Assembly (NCBI RefSeq): GCF_010500915.1
Contig: NZ_JAAAWP010000002.1
Location: forward strand, 248,001 to 312,000
DNA from: Alteromonas hispanica
Lineage (GTDB): Bacteria > Pseudomonadota > Gammaproteobacteria > Enterobacterales > Alteromonadaceae
Length of the DNA stretch: 64,000 bases
Direction of reading: 5' to 3'
Each line of letters starts with the position of its first letter. The stretch's first letter is position 1. The notes under the pieces were generated by a model, which searched no databases, had not been told where the DNA came from, and was given only the letters and a program-made list of their open reading frames with translations. Below are positions 8,061 through 17,480 of the stretch, in pieces. The position numbers were made by a program, and so were the translations under genes.

Positions 8061-9128
8061 GTGAAAAACGTTTTTGATTCAAATGCACAGGCAAGTTTAG
8101 CCGGTGCAGCAAAGGAAAGAATTTTAGTGCTTGATGGTGCTATGGGCACCATGATCCAACAGCACAAACTGGAAGAGGCTGATTACCGCGGTGAACAGTT
8201 TGCTAACTGGCATTGCGATGTTCAAGGTAATAACGATCTTCTTGTCCTCACTCAGCCTGATATTATTTATCAAATCCATTGTGATTATTTAGATGCAGGC
8301 GCTGACATTATCGAAACAAACACGTTTAACGCCACCACTATCGCTATGGCCGACTATGATATGCAGGCCACATCTCGCGACATAAACGTGGCGGCAGCAA
8401 AGCTAGCTAAAAAGGCGGCAGCAGAATATACCGCTAAAACACCAGATAAACCTCGTTTTGTTGCTGGCGTGCTAGGGCCCACTAATCGCACGGCATCGAT
8501 TTCTCCGGATGTTAATGACCCCGGGAAACGCAATGTTACCTTCGATGAATTGGTGGAGGCTTACAGTGAATCAACAGAAGCGCTAATTGAGGGCGGAGCC
8601 GACCTCATTATGCTGGAAACTATTTTCGATACATTAAATGCAAAAGCAGCGGCGTTTGCGGTTGAGCAAACATTTGAAAAAGTAGGCGTTACCTTACCAG
8701 TCATGGTATCGGGCACAATTACCGATGCCTCCGGTCGCACGCTTTCTGGCCAAACAGCGGAAGCGTTTTATTATTCGATGCGTCATGTTAACCCGTTTTC
8801 TTTCGGCCTTAATTGCGCACTGGGTCCAGACTTGCTCCGTCAGTATGTTGACGAAGTAGCGGCTATCGCCGAATGCTTTATTTCTGCCCACCCTAATGCA
8901 GGGTTACCAAACGAGTTCGGAGAATATGATATGGAAGGGCCTGAAATGGCCACACATATCAAAGAATGGGCTGAGTCAGGGCTGGTTAATATTGTGGGGG
9001 GGTGCTGTGGTAGCACGCCCGATCATATTCGGGATATTGCAGAGGCAGTAGCAGACATTAAACCTCGAGAAGTACCAGCTTTTGAACCAAAAATGCGTCT
9101 GTCAGGCCTAGAGCCGTTTGTACACTAG
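8061..9128 (+). CDS. metH: Methionine synthase, homocysteine-binding module (first half of split MetH)
   Basis: A 355-residue protein equal to the N-terminal homocysteine-binding barrel of cobalamin-dependent methionine synthase. The zinc-binding cysteines are Cys252 (GLNCALGP) and Cys315/Cys316 ([10 protein letters not shown]), equivalent to E. coli C247, C310 and C311. It starts at GTG with GAGG six bases upstream. It ends with LSGLEPFVH then TAG, exactly at the inter-domain linker. The next gene resumes in the same reading frame nine bases later and supplies the folate, B12 and reactivation modules. Together the two parts (355 + 874 aa) equal a normal full-length MetH. Confidence 0.92.
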   Translation: MKNVFDSNAQASLAGAAKERILVLDGAMGTMIQQHKLEEADYRGEQFANWHCDVQGNNDLLVLTQPDIIYQIHCDYLDAGADIIETNTFNATTIAMADYDMQATSRDINVAAAKLAKKAAAEYTAKTPDKPRFVAGVLGPTNRTASISPDVNDPGKRNVTFDELVEAYSESTEALIEGGADLIMLETIFDTLNAKAAAFAVEQTFEKVGVTLPVMVSGTITDASGRTLSGQTAEAFYYSMRHVNPFSFGLNCALGPDLLRQYVDEVAAIAECFISAHPNAGLPNEFGEYDMEGPEMATHIKEWAESGLVNIVGGCCGSTPDHIRDIAEAVADIKPREVPAFEPKMRLSGLEPFVH

Positions 9129-9132
9129 GAGG
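9127..9132 (+). promoter_or_regulatory. Shine-Dalgarno AGGAGG overlapping the metH upstream-part stop codon
   Basis: The TAG stop (9126-9128) of the homocysteine module forms the first two bases of a perfect AGGAGG, five bases before the ATG at 9138. This is the strongest ribosome-binding site I noticed in the window. It argues that the second half is translated by re-initiation, not by read-through. Confidence 0.85.
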
Positions 9133-9137
9133 GCAAT

Positions 9138-11762
9138 ATGAGCGCAGGATTTTCTACATTTATTAATATTGGTGAGCGAACGAACGTTACCGGTTCAGCT
9201 CGCTTTAAACGACTTATATTAGAAGGCGATTATGAAGCTGCCTTAGACGTTGCACGCCAGCAAGTCGAGAGCGGGGCACAAATAATAGATATCAACATGG
9301 ACGAGGCCATGCTTGATTCTAAGCAGGCAATGGTGACGTTTTTAAATCTTATTGCGTCTGAGCCTGATATTAGTCGTGTACCTATTATGATTGACTCTTC
9401 AAAATGGGACGTGATTGAAGCTGGACTGAAATGTGTCCAAGGTAAAGCTATCGTTAACTCTATCAGCTTAAAAGAAGGTGAAGAGGTATTTCTCGCCCAA
9501 GCAAAGAAAATTAAACGCTATGGCGCTGCAACGGTAGTAATGGCCTTCGACGAAAAGGGACAGGCAGATACGCAAGCGCGTAAAGTAGAAATTTGTCAGC
9601 GAAGCTATAAGGTTCTAACAGAAGAAATTGGTTTCCCTCCAGAAGATATTATCTTCGATCCCAACATTTTTGCTGTAGCAACGGGTATTGAAGAACACGA
9701 CAACTACGCTGTAGATTTTATTGAAGCCACTCGCGTTATTCGCCAAACTTGCCCTCACTCCCATATATCAGGCGGTTTATCGAATATCTCGTTCTCTTTT
9801 CGCGGCAACAACCCGGTTCGCGAGGCCATGCACTCTGTATTCTTATACCACGCTATTAGAGCCGGTATGGATATGGCAATAGTTAACGCGGGTCAGCTTG
9901 AAGTTTATGACGAAATTCCACAAGCGCTTCGCGAAGCTGTAGAAGACGTTATTTTAAATAGACGCAGCGATGGCACAGAGCGCTTGTTAGATATTGCGCC
10001 ACAGTTTCAGGGCGACGGCAAAGCCGCTGCAAAAGAAGATCTCTCATGGCGAGAGCAGAGTGTAAACAAGCGTTTAGAACACGCTCTCATAAAGGGTATT
10101 ACCGACTATATTATTGTCGATACTGAAGAGGCTCGACAGCAAGCAGAGCGTCCTCTTCATGTTATTGAAGGGCCATTGATGGATGGCATGAATGTAGTAG
10201 GGGACTTGTTTGGTGAAGGCAAAATGTTTTTGCCACAGGTTGTGAAGTCTGCGCGAGTTATGAAAAAAGCGGTTGCTCACTTGCAGCCCTACATCGAAGC
10301 AGAAAAGTCAGATGACAATAAGAGTAATGGGAAGATATTGCTCGCAACGGTAAAAGGTGATGTACACGACATTGGTAAGAATATCGTAGGTGTTGTACTG
10401 CAATGTAATAACTTTGAAGTCATCGATATGGGTGTGATGGTACCCGCTGCAAATATTCTTCAAAAAGCCAAAGAAGAGAATGTGGACATGATAGGTTTGT
10501 CGGGCCTTATCACCCCATCTCTCGATGAAATGGTACACGTGGCAAAAGAAATGGAGCGACAGGGCTTTGATATGCCGCTGTTAATTGGCGGAGCTACCAC
10601 GTCTAAAGCTCACACCGCAGTGAAAATAGAGCAGAATTATCACGCACCGGTTGCTTATGTACCTAATGCAAGCCGCGCCGTGGGAGTGTGCCAGAAGCTA
10701 CTCAATAAAGGCTCTAGAGATATCTATGCGAAAGAGCTAGCGAAAGAATACGATACCGTGCGCGAGCAACACGCGCGCAAGAAGCCGCGCAGTAAACCCG
10801 TCACGTTAGAAAAAGCGCGGGAGAACAGCTGTCAGGTTGATTTTTCCACACCGCCGGTAACACCTGCAAAGCTTGGTGTGACACCTATTACCGCTGATCT
10901 AGCCACATTGCGTGAATACATAGATTGGACTCCTTTCTTTTTAACTTGGTCACTGGCGGGTAAGTACCCCCGTATTCTAGATGATGAGGTGGTCGGTGAA
11001 GAGGCAACTTCACTGTTTGCCGATGCGAACGCAATGCTAGACAAAATCATTGCAGATAAAAGCTTGCAGGCAAAAGGGGTTATTGGGTTGTTCCCTGCCA
11101 ATAGGTTGGGGGATGATATTGAGATTTACGCAGATGAGAGCCGCACTACTGTGAAAGGCGTCGCCCATCACCTGCGTCAGCAAACCCAGAAGGACAAATT
11201 TGCCAACTACTGCCTTGCCGACTTTATTGCGGATAAAGAAAGCGGCATTGCCGATTATGTCGGTGCATTTGCAGTGACTAGTGGTATAGGTGAAGACAGT
11301 CTAGCGGACACTTATATAAAAGCGGGCGATGATTACAACGGGATCATGGTTAAAGCGGTAGCTGATCGACTCGCTGAGGCCTTTGCTGAATATCTACATC
11401 AACAGGTTCGACTGAAATACTGGGGATATGCGCCAAATGAAACTCTGAATAACGATGAGTTAATAAGAGAGAAGTACCAGGGTATTAGACCTGCGCCAGG
11501 CTATGCTGCATGTCCAGAGCATACTGAGAAGCAGCTTATTTGGGATCTGCTTGCTGCCCAGGAACATACCGGGATGAAACTTACCGAGAGTTACGCAATG
11601 TGGCCGGGAGCGTCAGTGTCCGGGTGGTACTTTGCCCATCCAGAGTCCAAATACTTCGCAGTAGCAAAAATTCAAGCTGACCAAGTTGAAGACTATGCGA
11701 AGCGTAAAAACTGGACGCTGGAAGAAGCTGAAAAATGGCTGGGGCCAAATTTAAGCGATTAG
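9138..11762 (+). CDS. metH: Methionine synthase, folate/B12/reactivation modules (second half of split MetH)
   Basis: An 874-residue protein beginning [19 protein letters not shown], the start of the pterin-binding barrel of MetH. It continues through the B12 cap and cobalamin domain, with the DxHxxG motif DVHDIGKN and axial His410. It ends with the AdoMet reactivation domain ([19 protein letters not shown] near the C-terminus). All residues needed after the homocysteine module are present. It lies in the same frame as the upstream module, separated by a single UAG and nine bases. It probably acts in trans with that module as a two-subunit methionine synthase. Confidence 0.92.
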   Translation: MSAGFSTFINIGERTNVTGSARFKRLILEGDYEAALDVARQQVESGAQIIDINMDEAMLDSKQAMVTFLNLIASEPDISRVPIMIDSSKWDVIEAGLKCVQGKAIVNSISLKEGEEVFLAQAKKIKRYGAATVVMAFDEKGQADTQARKVEICQRSYKVLTEEIGFPPEDIIFDPNIFAVATGIEEHDNYAVDFIEATRVIRQTCPHSHISGGLSNISFSFRGNNPVREAMHSVFLYHAIRAGMDMAIVNAGQLEVYDEIPQALREAVEDVILNRRSDGTERLLDIAPQFQGDGKAAAKEDLSWREQSVNKRLEHALIKGITDYIIVDTEEARQQAERPLHVIEGPLMDGMNVVGDLFGEGKMFLPQVVKSARVMKKAVAHLQPYIEAEKSDDNKSNGKILLATVKGDVHDIGKNIVGVVLQCNNFEVIDMGVMVPAANILQKAKEENVDMIGLSGLITPSLDEMVHVAKEMERQGFDMPLLIGGATTSKAHTAVKIEQNYHAPVAYVPNASRAVGVCQKLLNKGSRDIYAKELAKEYDTVREQHARKKPRSKPVTLEKARENSCQVDFSTPPVTPAKLGVTPITADLATLREYIDWTPFFLTWSLAGKYPRILDDEVVGEEATSLFADANAMLDKIIADKSLQAKGVIGLFPANRLGDDIEIYADESRTTVKGVAHHLRQQTQKDKFANYCLADFIADKESGIADYVGAFAVTSGIGEDSLADTYIKAGDDYNGIMVKAVADRLAEAFAEYLHQQVRLKYWGYAPNETLNNDELIREKYQGIRPAPGYAACPEHTEKQLIWDLLAAQEHTGMKLTESYAMWPGASVSGWYFAHPESKYFAVAKIQADQVEDYAKRKNWTLEEAEKWLGPNLSD

Positions 11763-11796
11763 AGCCCGCTAACTGCCGCTGTCGTTAATAATCAGA

Positions 11797-12396
11797 ATGG
11801 ATGACAAAGTTATGGATAAGCCATTTAGTCAAGCATGTGAAAACAACAAGCGCCCTATTTTAGACGTGTTAAAAAGGGCGTTTGCTAACAGTAAACAGGT
11901 GCTTGAAATTGGCAGTGGTACTGGCCAACACGCGTCATATTTTTCTGCTCATTTGCCTCATTTATTGTGGCAAACAAGCGACCAAGTACATTATCACGAC
12001 GGAATTAATGCATGGGTAAGTGAGTCTTCACTACCCAACTTATCGAAGCCAATAGCCTATACCGTTGGGGTTGATTCATTTCCTGAAGGTAGTTTCGACG
12101 GGGTTTTTAGCGCCAATACCGCCCATATAATGCAGAAAGACGAAGTAGAATTGTTGATGAAATCGGTAATGAACCACTTGCCCAAAGGGGGAGTGTTTTG
12201 CCAATACGGGCCTTTTACCCAAGCTGGGGCTTTTTCATCAGCAAGTAATGAAGAATTTCATAAATCGCTTGTTGAGCGAGGCTATGGCGGTTACCGTGAT
12301 ATTGACGACCTGTTGAGTTGGGCGCCAAATTTAACGCTTAGTGAGCAAATATCGATGCCAGCAAACAATATGATGCTCGTTTGGACTAAAAGCTAG
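11797..12396 (+). CDS. DUF938 SAM-dependent methyltransferase-like protein
   Basis: A 199-residue protein with the DUF938 opening (PFSQACENNKRPIL) and a class I methyltransferase motif I, VLEIGSGTGQHASYFS. The substrate is unknown. ATG at 11812 (MDKPFSQ) is an alternative start that fits family N-termini as well as 11797. It follows metH by 34 bases on the same strand and may be read from the metA promoter. A SAM-using enzyme next to methionine genes is suggestive, but there is no direct functional evidence. Confidence 0.8.
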   Translation: MDDKVMDKPFSQACENNKRPILDVLKRAFANSKQVLEIGSGTGQHASYFSAHLPHLLWQTSDQVHYHDGINAWVSESSLPNLSKPIAYTVGVDSFPEGSFDGVFSANTAHIMQKDEVELLMKSVMNHLPKGGVFCQYGPFTQAGAFSSASNEEFHKSLVERGYGGYRDIDDLLSWAPNLTLSEQISMPANNMMLVWTKS

Positions 12397-12449
12397 GTCA
12401 AAAGCGCGCTAGTAAACCCCCTAATTTTCTTCATACATAAACTCATAAA

Positions 12450-12471
12450 CGCAATGCTCTAAAGCATTGCG
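12450..12471. terminator. Hairpin between the DUF938 gene and ppnP
   Basis: A perfect nine-base stem, CGCAATGCT / AGCATTGCG, with a four-base CTAA loop. It is not followed by a clear T run, so it may be a weak terminator or an mRNA-stabilising element. Confidence 0.45.
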
Positions 12472-12557
12472 ACAAATCGCACGGCAAAACCGCCAATGCA
12501 ACAATGACGTTTTAACTTAAAACGTTCTTTTTCTTAAAACACAGATAGGAACACACC

Positions 12558-12842
12558 ATGACATTTGCAGTGAATCACTACTTTGATAACAAAGTCACCT
12601 CAATATCATTTGAATCGGCTAGCGGGCCTTGTACATCGGGCGTTATGTCGCCAGGGGAATATACTTTCGATACGACCAAAAAAGAGCTTATGAAAGTTGT
12701 TGAGGGCGAACTTACAGTAAAACTACCAGGCAGTGAAAGTTGGGAGTCTTTTCCAGCGGGCACCGAGTTTAATGTAGATGCGAATGTGTCTTTTGATGTC
12801 AAAGTGTCGTCAGCTTCGGCATACCTTTGTTTTTATAGCTAA
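12558..12842 (+). CDS. ppnP: Pyrimidine/purine nucleoside phosphorylase PpnP
   Basis: A 94-residue single-domain cupin of the former DUF1255/YaiE family. It shows characteristic stretches such as MSPGEYTFDT and a C-terminal SAYLCFYS. Family members cleave nucleosides with phosphate, with broad base specificity. Start ATG follows AGGAAC. Its 3' end faces metR in a convergent arrangement. Confidence 0.88.
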   Translation: MTFAVNHYFDNKVTSISFESASGPCTSGVMSPGEYTFDTTKKELMKVVEGELTVKLPGSESWESFPAGTEFNVDANVSFDVKVSSASAYLCFYS

Positions 12843-12895
12843 GCGCATTGTAAGCTAGGTATTCTATACATATATAGTTATTGTGCACGGAGGCA

Positions 12896-13801
12896 TTACT
12901 CCGTGCGTTTTGCTTGTTTACCTTGCTCTATGGCCATAGCAACGAAACTGTCAATAAACCCTAGTGTATCTGACTGTTTCCTATGCCCCACGTACAAGGT
13001 TTTCTCTAAACCCTTCTCGCCAAGAGACCTATATATAAGGCTCTCACATTCTTTCGATTCTTCTACAAGCCATTTCGGTAACGCAGTTACTCCTCTGCCT
13101 GCCGCCACCATTTGTAAAATGATCTCAGTCGTTTCTATTGTTTTATGGCTTTTCACCGACGCGTTGGCAGGCGTTAGAAATTGCGAAAAGATATCTAGCC
13201 GACTTCTCTCTACTGGATATGAAATAAGTGTTTCTTTAACTAAATCTCGCGGTGTTATAAATGCTTTATCGCCCAGTTCATGGTCGTTGTGCATCACTAA
13301 TACCTGCTCGTAACTAAAAACGGGCGTATAAGTAATGGCATCTAAATGCAAAGGGTCAGGGGTGATCAACACATCAATATCATACCCATGCAATGCCTGA
13401 AGCCCACCAAAGGAAAAGGCCCTTCGTACATCCACATCAACATCTGGGAACGCTTTTAAAAAAGGCGCCACTATTTTGAGCAGCCATTCAAAACAAGGGT
13501 AGCACTCCATACCAATACGCAAAATTCCCTGCTTTCCCTGTGCAAATCTACGAAGCTGCGATTCGGTATGTTCGAACTGAGGTAGTATGCGCTGAGCCAG
13601 GCCCAGCAAACTCTCTCCTGCCTGAGTGAGTATTAAACGCCTTCCCTCTTTTTGCCACAAAGGAACGTCAAACTCATGCTCTAGTTTTTTCATAGCATGA
13701 CTTAGCGCTGATTGTGTCAAAAACAACGACTTAGCTGCTTCAGTCATTGTGCCGTGTGTTTGTATTGCTTTTACAATACGCAGGTGTTGTCTATCAATCA
13801 T
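12896..13801 (-). CDS. metR: LysR-type regulator MetR
   Basis: A 301-residue LysR protein with an N-terminal winged helix (residues about 1-60, LTQSALSHAMKKLE). The effector domain strongly resembles E. coli MetR, with segments such as GMECYPCFEWL, ETLISYPVERSRLD and QMVAAGRGVTALPKW. MetR uses homocysteine to activate methionine-synthesis genes. The start is 11 bases after the stop of the upstream OxyR-like gene, so the two regulators probably share a transcript. Its location near metA/metH fits the role. Confidence 0.88.
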   Translation of the reverse strand: MIDRQHLRIVKAIQTHGTMTEAAKSLFLTQSALSHAMKKLEHEFDVPLWQKEGRRLILTQAGESLLGLAQRILPQFEHTESQLRRFAQGKQGILRIGMECYPCFEWLLKIVAPFLKAFPDVDVDVRRAFSFGGLQALHGYDIDVLITPDPLHLDAITYTPVFSYEQVLVMHNDHELGDKAFITPRDLVKETLISYPVERSRLDIFSQFLTPANASVKSHKTIETTEIILQMVAAGRGVTALPKWLVEESKECESLIYRSLGEKGLEKTLYVGHRKQSDTLGFIDSFVAMAIEQGKQAKRTE

Positions 13802-13812
13802 TCAATAAAGCC

Positions 13813-14754
13813 CTAATCACACATACTTACAGCATCTGCCAGTCTCGCCTCGATAATCCGCTTTAGAATTATGGATATCTCTCGGAATGTTTGTCTGCTT
13901 GGTGAGGTATTTCGCCATGCTAGTGAATGCTGCCTTTCTATAGGCATATCTGCAATTTCACAGACATGCAGAGCCTCAGGTTTGTGCAGTTCTGAGTGAA
14001 TATAAAGGCCGGGCAAAAATGCCACTCCCATTCCCATCACAACCATTTGCCTCAATGTATCTAAGCTCGTTCCTTCGTAATCACGCTGTAAATCTGCACC
14101 AATATCTTCGCATATTCGCTGTACCTGATGATGGAAATGATGTCTATCTTCCAGCGTAAGTATTTTTTCACCACTGATATCCTGTGGTTGCACGAAGGCT
14201 TTACCGGATAGGAAGTGGTCAGAAGGCGTGACAAATTTAAGTGGCTCTTTGAAAAGGGGATAGGTAATTAATTGGGAGTTTTCTGTCGAAAGTGGCGACA
14301 AAATCAGGTCATATTCTCCTCGTAATAAACCGTGTTGTAGATCATCTGGAGAGGCTTCCCTGACGTAAAATCTCAACCCCGGTTTAAGTTTGTGTAAGTC
14401 AGGTAGCACAAACGGAAGTAGATAAGGGCCTAGTGTAGGTGGAATGCCGAGGCGATAGGTAATGATTTCCCCTTTAGACAGATCTCTAGCCATTTCGGTA
14501 AAACGTTGAGTTGATTGCAATACCTCTTCTGCACTCGCTAATAAGGCTTTACCTTGCGGTGAAAGTAGGGTTCCAGTGCGGGAGCGCTCAAAAAGCGTTA
14601 AACTGAGTGTGTCTTCCAACGCATTTATTTGGCTAGTCAGCGTGGGTTGGCTAATACCTAGTGCACCGGCAGCCTGTCGAAAATTGAGATATTTAGCAAC
14701 AGCTACAAAGTAGCGTATCTGGTTAAACGAAGGGGCTTTGCCGCCTAATTGCAT
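13813..14754 (-). CDS. OxyR-subfamily LysR regulator lacking the sensor cysteine
   Basis: A 313-residue LysR protein with an N-terminal HTH (FRQAAGALGISQPTLTSQINALE) and an effector domain that aligns with OxyR (PPTLGPYLLPFVLPDLHKL; TSLDTLRQMVVMGMGVAFLPGL). In the OxyR redox loop GHC...C, the first (peroxidatic) Cys is His here (LEDRHHFHHQVQRIC) and only the second Cys remains. Peroxide sensing by disulfide is therefore unlikely. It is divergent from the carbonic anhydrase gene, with an inverted-repeat operator candidate between them, so it may control inorganic-carbon genes. It lies upstream of metR in the same direction. Confidence 0.85.
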   Translation of the reverse strand: MQLGGKAPSFNQIRYFVAVAKYLNFRQAAGALGISQPTLTSQINALEDTLSLTLFERSRTGTLLSPQGKALLASAEEVLQSTQRFTEMARDLSKGEIITYRLGIPPTLGPYLLPFVLPDLHKLKPGLRFYVREASPDDLQHGLLRGEYDLILSPLSTENSQLITYPLFKEPLKFVTPSDHFLSGKAFVQPQDISGEKILTLEDRHHFHHQVQRICEDIGADLQRDYEGTSLDTLRQMVVMGMGVAFLPGLYIHSELHKPEALHVCEIADMPIERQHSLAWRNTSPSRQTFREISIILKRIIEARLADAVSMCD

Positions 14755-14794
14755 GCTGATATTTCCTACTTTCGACTATATTTTTCAATAAAAA

Positions 14795-14824
14795 ACGCTA
14801 GCGTGATAGCAATTGGGTATCACG
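14795..14824. promoter_or_regulatory. Candidate LysR operator between the regulator and carbonic anhydrase
   Basis: The inverted repeat CGTGATA-N9-TATCACG (14802-14824) has the T-N11-A geometry typical of LysR-type sites. It overlaps the perfect palindrome ACGCTAGCGT at 14795-14804. It lies in the 153-base divergent gap, about 30 bases upstream of a predicted promoter for the carbonic anhydrase gene. Confidence 0.6.
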
Positions 14825-14854
14825 AGCTACTATATTAAACTATTAATCTATCAA

Positions 14855-14884
14855 GTGACACTAGAGTATTAACATCATTATAAC
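14855..14884 (+). promoter_or_regulatory. Possible promoter of the carbonic anhydrase gene
   Basis: GTGACA (14855-14860), an 18-base spacer and TATAAC (14879-14884), 23 bases before the start codon and downstream of the LysR inverted repeat. The match is moderate. Confidence 0.45.
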
Positions 14885-14907
14885 TATTAAAATACCGGGA
14901 GTATTCT

Positions 14908-15570
14908 ATGGATCATGTTTTTTCAGGTGTTACCAAATTTCAAAAGGAAGTGTACCCTAGCAAAAAGGCGACCTTTCAAAAGCTAGCTAATGGTCAAAAT
15001 CCAGAAGTTCTTTTCATTACCTGCTCAGATTCTCGCATCGACCCCAACTTAGTGACCCAGACAGAGCCGGGTGAGCTATTTATCTGCCGTAATGCGGGTA
15101 ACATCGTGCCACCGCACAGTAATCAAACAGGCGGTATGACAGCGTCTATCGAGTTTGCCGTTGCAGCGTTAGGCGTTTCTCACATTGTTGTTTGTGGACA
15201 CACAGACTGCGGCGCTATGAAAGGGGCAATTAACCCAGAAGGGCTTGATTCTCTACCTCATGTAAAAGAGTGGCTAGGTCACTGCCGTGCAGCCACTGAT
15301 GTGGTAAAAGAGCGCTGCGGTCACGATAAATTGTCTATTGACGATTTAGAAGCCGTAACCAAAGAAAATGTACTTCAACAAATACAACACCTTCGCACTC
15401 ACCCTGCGGTTGCAGCAAAAATTGCAACGGGTCAAGTTGAACTTCATGGTTGGGTGTATAATATCGGTAGCGGTGACATGCTTTGTTATAGCAGTGAAAC
15501 CGGTGACTTTATCACTATGGATCAGTCAGAAGCTGAAGCTAGATTTAAACGTGCAAACGCTGCTGAATAA
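14908..15570 (+). CDS. Beta-class carbonic anhydrase
   Basis: A 220-residue enzyme that interconverts CO2 and bicarbonate. Zinc ligands are Cys39 and Asp41 (TCSDSRIDP), His98 and Cys101 (GHTDCGAMKGA). Arg43 forms the Asp-Arg dyad. It starts at ATG after CGGGAG. It is followed 12 bases later by a SulP transporter gene, a pairing that suggests joint bicarbonate import and hydration control. The divergent OxyR-like regulator is its likely controller. Confidence 0.95.
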   Translation: MDHVFSGVTKFQKEVYPSKKATFQKLANGQNPEVLFITCSDSRIDPNLVTQTEPGELFICRNAGNIVPPHSNQTGGMTASIEFAVAALGVSHIVVCGHTDCGAMKGAINPEGLDSLPHVKEWLGHCRAATDVVKERCGHDKLSIDDLEAVTKENVLQQIQHLRTHPAVAAKIATGQVELHGWVYNIGSGDMLCYSSETGDFITMDQSEAEARFKRANAAE

Positions 15571-15582
15571 GAGGGAACATTT

Positions 15583-17226
15583 GTGGTAAAAGTTAATTTT
15601 TCAAATTTAAGGGGTGATCTTACTGGTGGTTTAACCGCCGGTATCGTTGCATTGCCCTTAGCGCTAGCACTGGGTGTAGCTTCAGGTCTTGGGCCTATGG
15701 CTGGCCTGTACGGCGCAATTGCAGTGGGCTTTTTCGCTGCACTTTTTGGCGGTACACCCGCTCAAATTTCTGGTCCAACGGGCCCTATGGTTGTTGTGCT
15801 GGCGGGCTTGTTTGCAAGTCTATCAGGTGACGCTAGCTTAATTTTCACAGCAGTGATGCTAGCCGGTGTTTTCCAAATAGCCTTCGGATTATTTGGCGTA
15901 GGACAGTACATCCGTCTTGTTCCTTATCCAGTGATATCTGGCTTCATGTCAGGGATAGGCGCTATCATTATTATTCTGCAAATTGGTCGATTGCTTGGCC
16001 ATGAGCCTCCTGGTGGAACAATTGGTGCCCTTTCTTACCTTCCAACCGCGTTGGCCGATATCAATTTCTCTACACTAGCGCTTGGTTTGGGTACGCTTAT
16101 CATTGCTTATAAATGGCCTGCGTCGCTAGGAAAGTATGTTCCTGGTGCTTTAGCGGCACTAATTATCGGTACCTTAGTGAGTTTGGCATTAAGTGTACCT
16201 GTGCTTGGAAATATTCCAACGGGTTTACCAAGCTTACAGCTACCTGTATTCGACCAAAGTAAACTATGGTTGGTGATAGAAGCTGCGTTCGTACTAGCGT
16301 TGCTTGGTGCAATAGACAGTCTGCTAACGTCTCTTGTTGCGGATAACATGACGCGTACCCGCCACGACAGTAACAAAGAACTTATTGGTCAAGGTATTGG
16401 TAATACATTTGCAGGTTTAATTGGCGGTATCGCTGGCGCAGGTGCCACCATGCGTACCGTAGTTAATATTCGTAGTGGCGGTAAATACAATGTGTCGGGT
16501 ATGGTGCATGCACTCGTATTGCTTGCCATCGTGTTGGGTCTTAGCCCACTTGCAGCACAGATACCGCACGCAGTACTTGCGGGTATTCTGGTCAAGGTTG
16601 GCCTAGACATCATTGACTGGGGTTACCTAAAACGTGCTCACAAAGGCCCAAGATGGGACTTCGCTCTAATGCTAGTAGTGCTGTCTTTAACGGTGTTTGT
16701 AGACCTTATCACCGCAGTAGGTGTTGGTGTGGTACTTGGCGCGCTAGCGTATGTTAGGCAGGTTGCGCAATTGCAAATTGAAGAGCTGCAAAAAATACCT
16801 CAAGAGCTCAACGACCCGAAAGAGAACGCATTGTTTGAAGAGCTTAAAGACAAGGTTTCTATCTTTAGCTTTGGCGGCCCGCTAAGCTTTGGTGCTGCAG
16901 CAGACCTTGGCCATCGCGTTCGCGAACGAGTGCCTGCAGGCTCTCAGTTCACTATTCTAGACTTCTCTCGCGTACCGCTTATGGATGTTTCTGCCGCAAT
17001 GGCGGTTGATACGGTAACCTCTGATGCTCTAGCGGCAGGTAGGCAGTTAATATTGTGCGGAGCCAATGAAAAGCTGAACAAGGTTTTAGAAGGGGTGAAT
17101 GAAGCTCATCCAGGCATACCTAATTTTGAAACTTTGCATGAAGCGTTGGTATTTGCAAAAAAGAAAGTGGGCGGTAATGGTGATGCCGACGATCAAGCGC
17201 CTTTAAAAGCAGCCGCTCAATCTTAA
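15583..17226 (+). CDS. SulP-family anion transporter with STAS domain
   Basis: A 547-residue inner-membrane protein. Residues about 1-400 form many transmembrane helices with SulP signatures (LPLALALGVASGLGPMAGLYGA, AQISGPTGPMVVVL). Residues about 420-530 form a cytoplasmic STAS domain (LDFSRVPLMDVSAAMAVD). It starts at GTG after GAGGGA. SulP proteins carry sulfate, bicarbonate or dicarboxylates. The carbonic anhydrase partner favours bicarbonate, but that is inference. Confidence 0.9.
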   Translation: MVKVNFSNLRGDLTGGLTAGIVALPLALALGVASGLGPMAGLYGAIAVGFFAALFGGTPAQISGPTGPMVVVLAGLFASLSGDASLIFTAVMLAGVFQIAFGLFGVGQYIRLVPYPVISGFMSGIGAIIIILQIGRLLGHEPPGGTIGALSYLPTALADINFSTLALGLGTLIIAYKWPASLGKYVPGALAALIIGTLVSLALSVPVLGNIPTGLPSLQLPVFDQSKLWLVIEAAFVLALLGAIDSLLTSLVADNMTRTRHDSNKELIGQGIGNTFAGLIGGIAGAGATMRTVVNIRSGGKYNVSGMVHALVLLAIVLGLSPLAAQIPHAVLAGILVKVGLDIIDWGYLKRAHKGPRWDFALMLVVLSLTVFVDLITAVGVGVVLGALAYVRQVAQLQIEELQKIPQELNDPKENALFEELKDKVSIFSFGGPLSFGAAADLGHRVRERVPAGSQFTILDFSRVPLMDVSAAMAVDTVTSDALAAGRQLILCGANEKLNKVLEGVNEAHPGIPNFETLHEALVFAKKKVGGNGDADDQAPLKAAAQS

Positions 17227-17275
17227 TTGATGCTACGCGGTTAAGAGTAGACCGCTAAAGCAATGTTTCATATAC

Positions 17276-17312
17276 AAAGCTCCCTGTTCTTCACGAACAG
17301 GGAGCTTTTTTA
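17276..17312 (+). terminator. Terminator of the carbonic anhydrase-SulP operon
   Basis: A 14-base perfect stem, AAAGCTCCCTGTTC / GAACAGGGAGCTTT, with a five-base loop runs into TTTTTT. Confidence 0.9.
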
Positions 17313-17480
17313 TTTGTGAGTTTAATTGTGTCGTTTATTTTTGTGCAACAATCGCATTTTATGCCTTACTGAGTGAAGTTAGTGGAATAAAGGGGTGTTG
17401 ATATTTACAATGCGTGCATAAAATTATGAGGCATTTAACGCACAGAGACCCGCGTTAAGTTGATAAGCAGGAGTGGTAGT

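Noticed and set aside
8061-11762. Split metH as a decayed pseudogene
   Set aside because: Both halves keep all catalytic motifs, the split is at a domain linker, and a perfect ribosome-binding site serves the second half.
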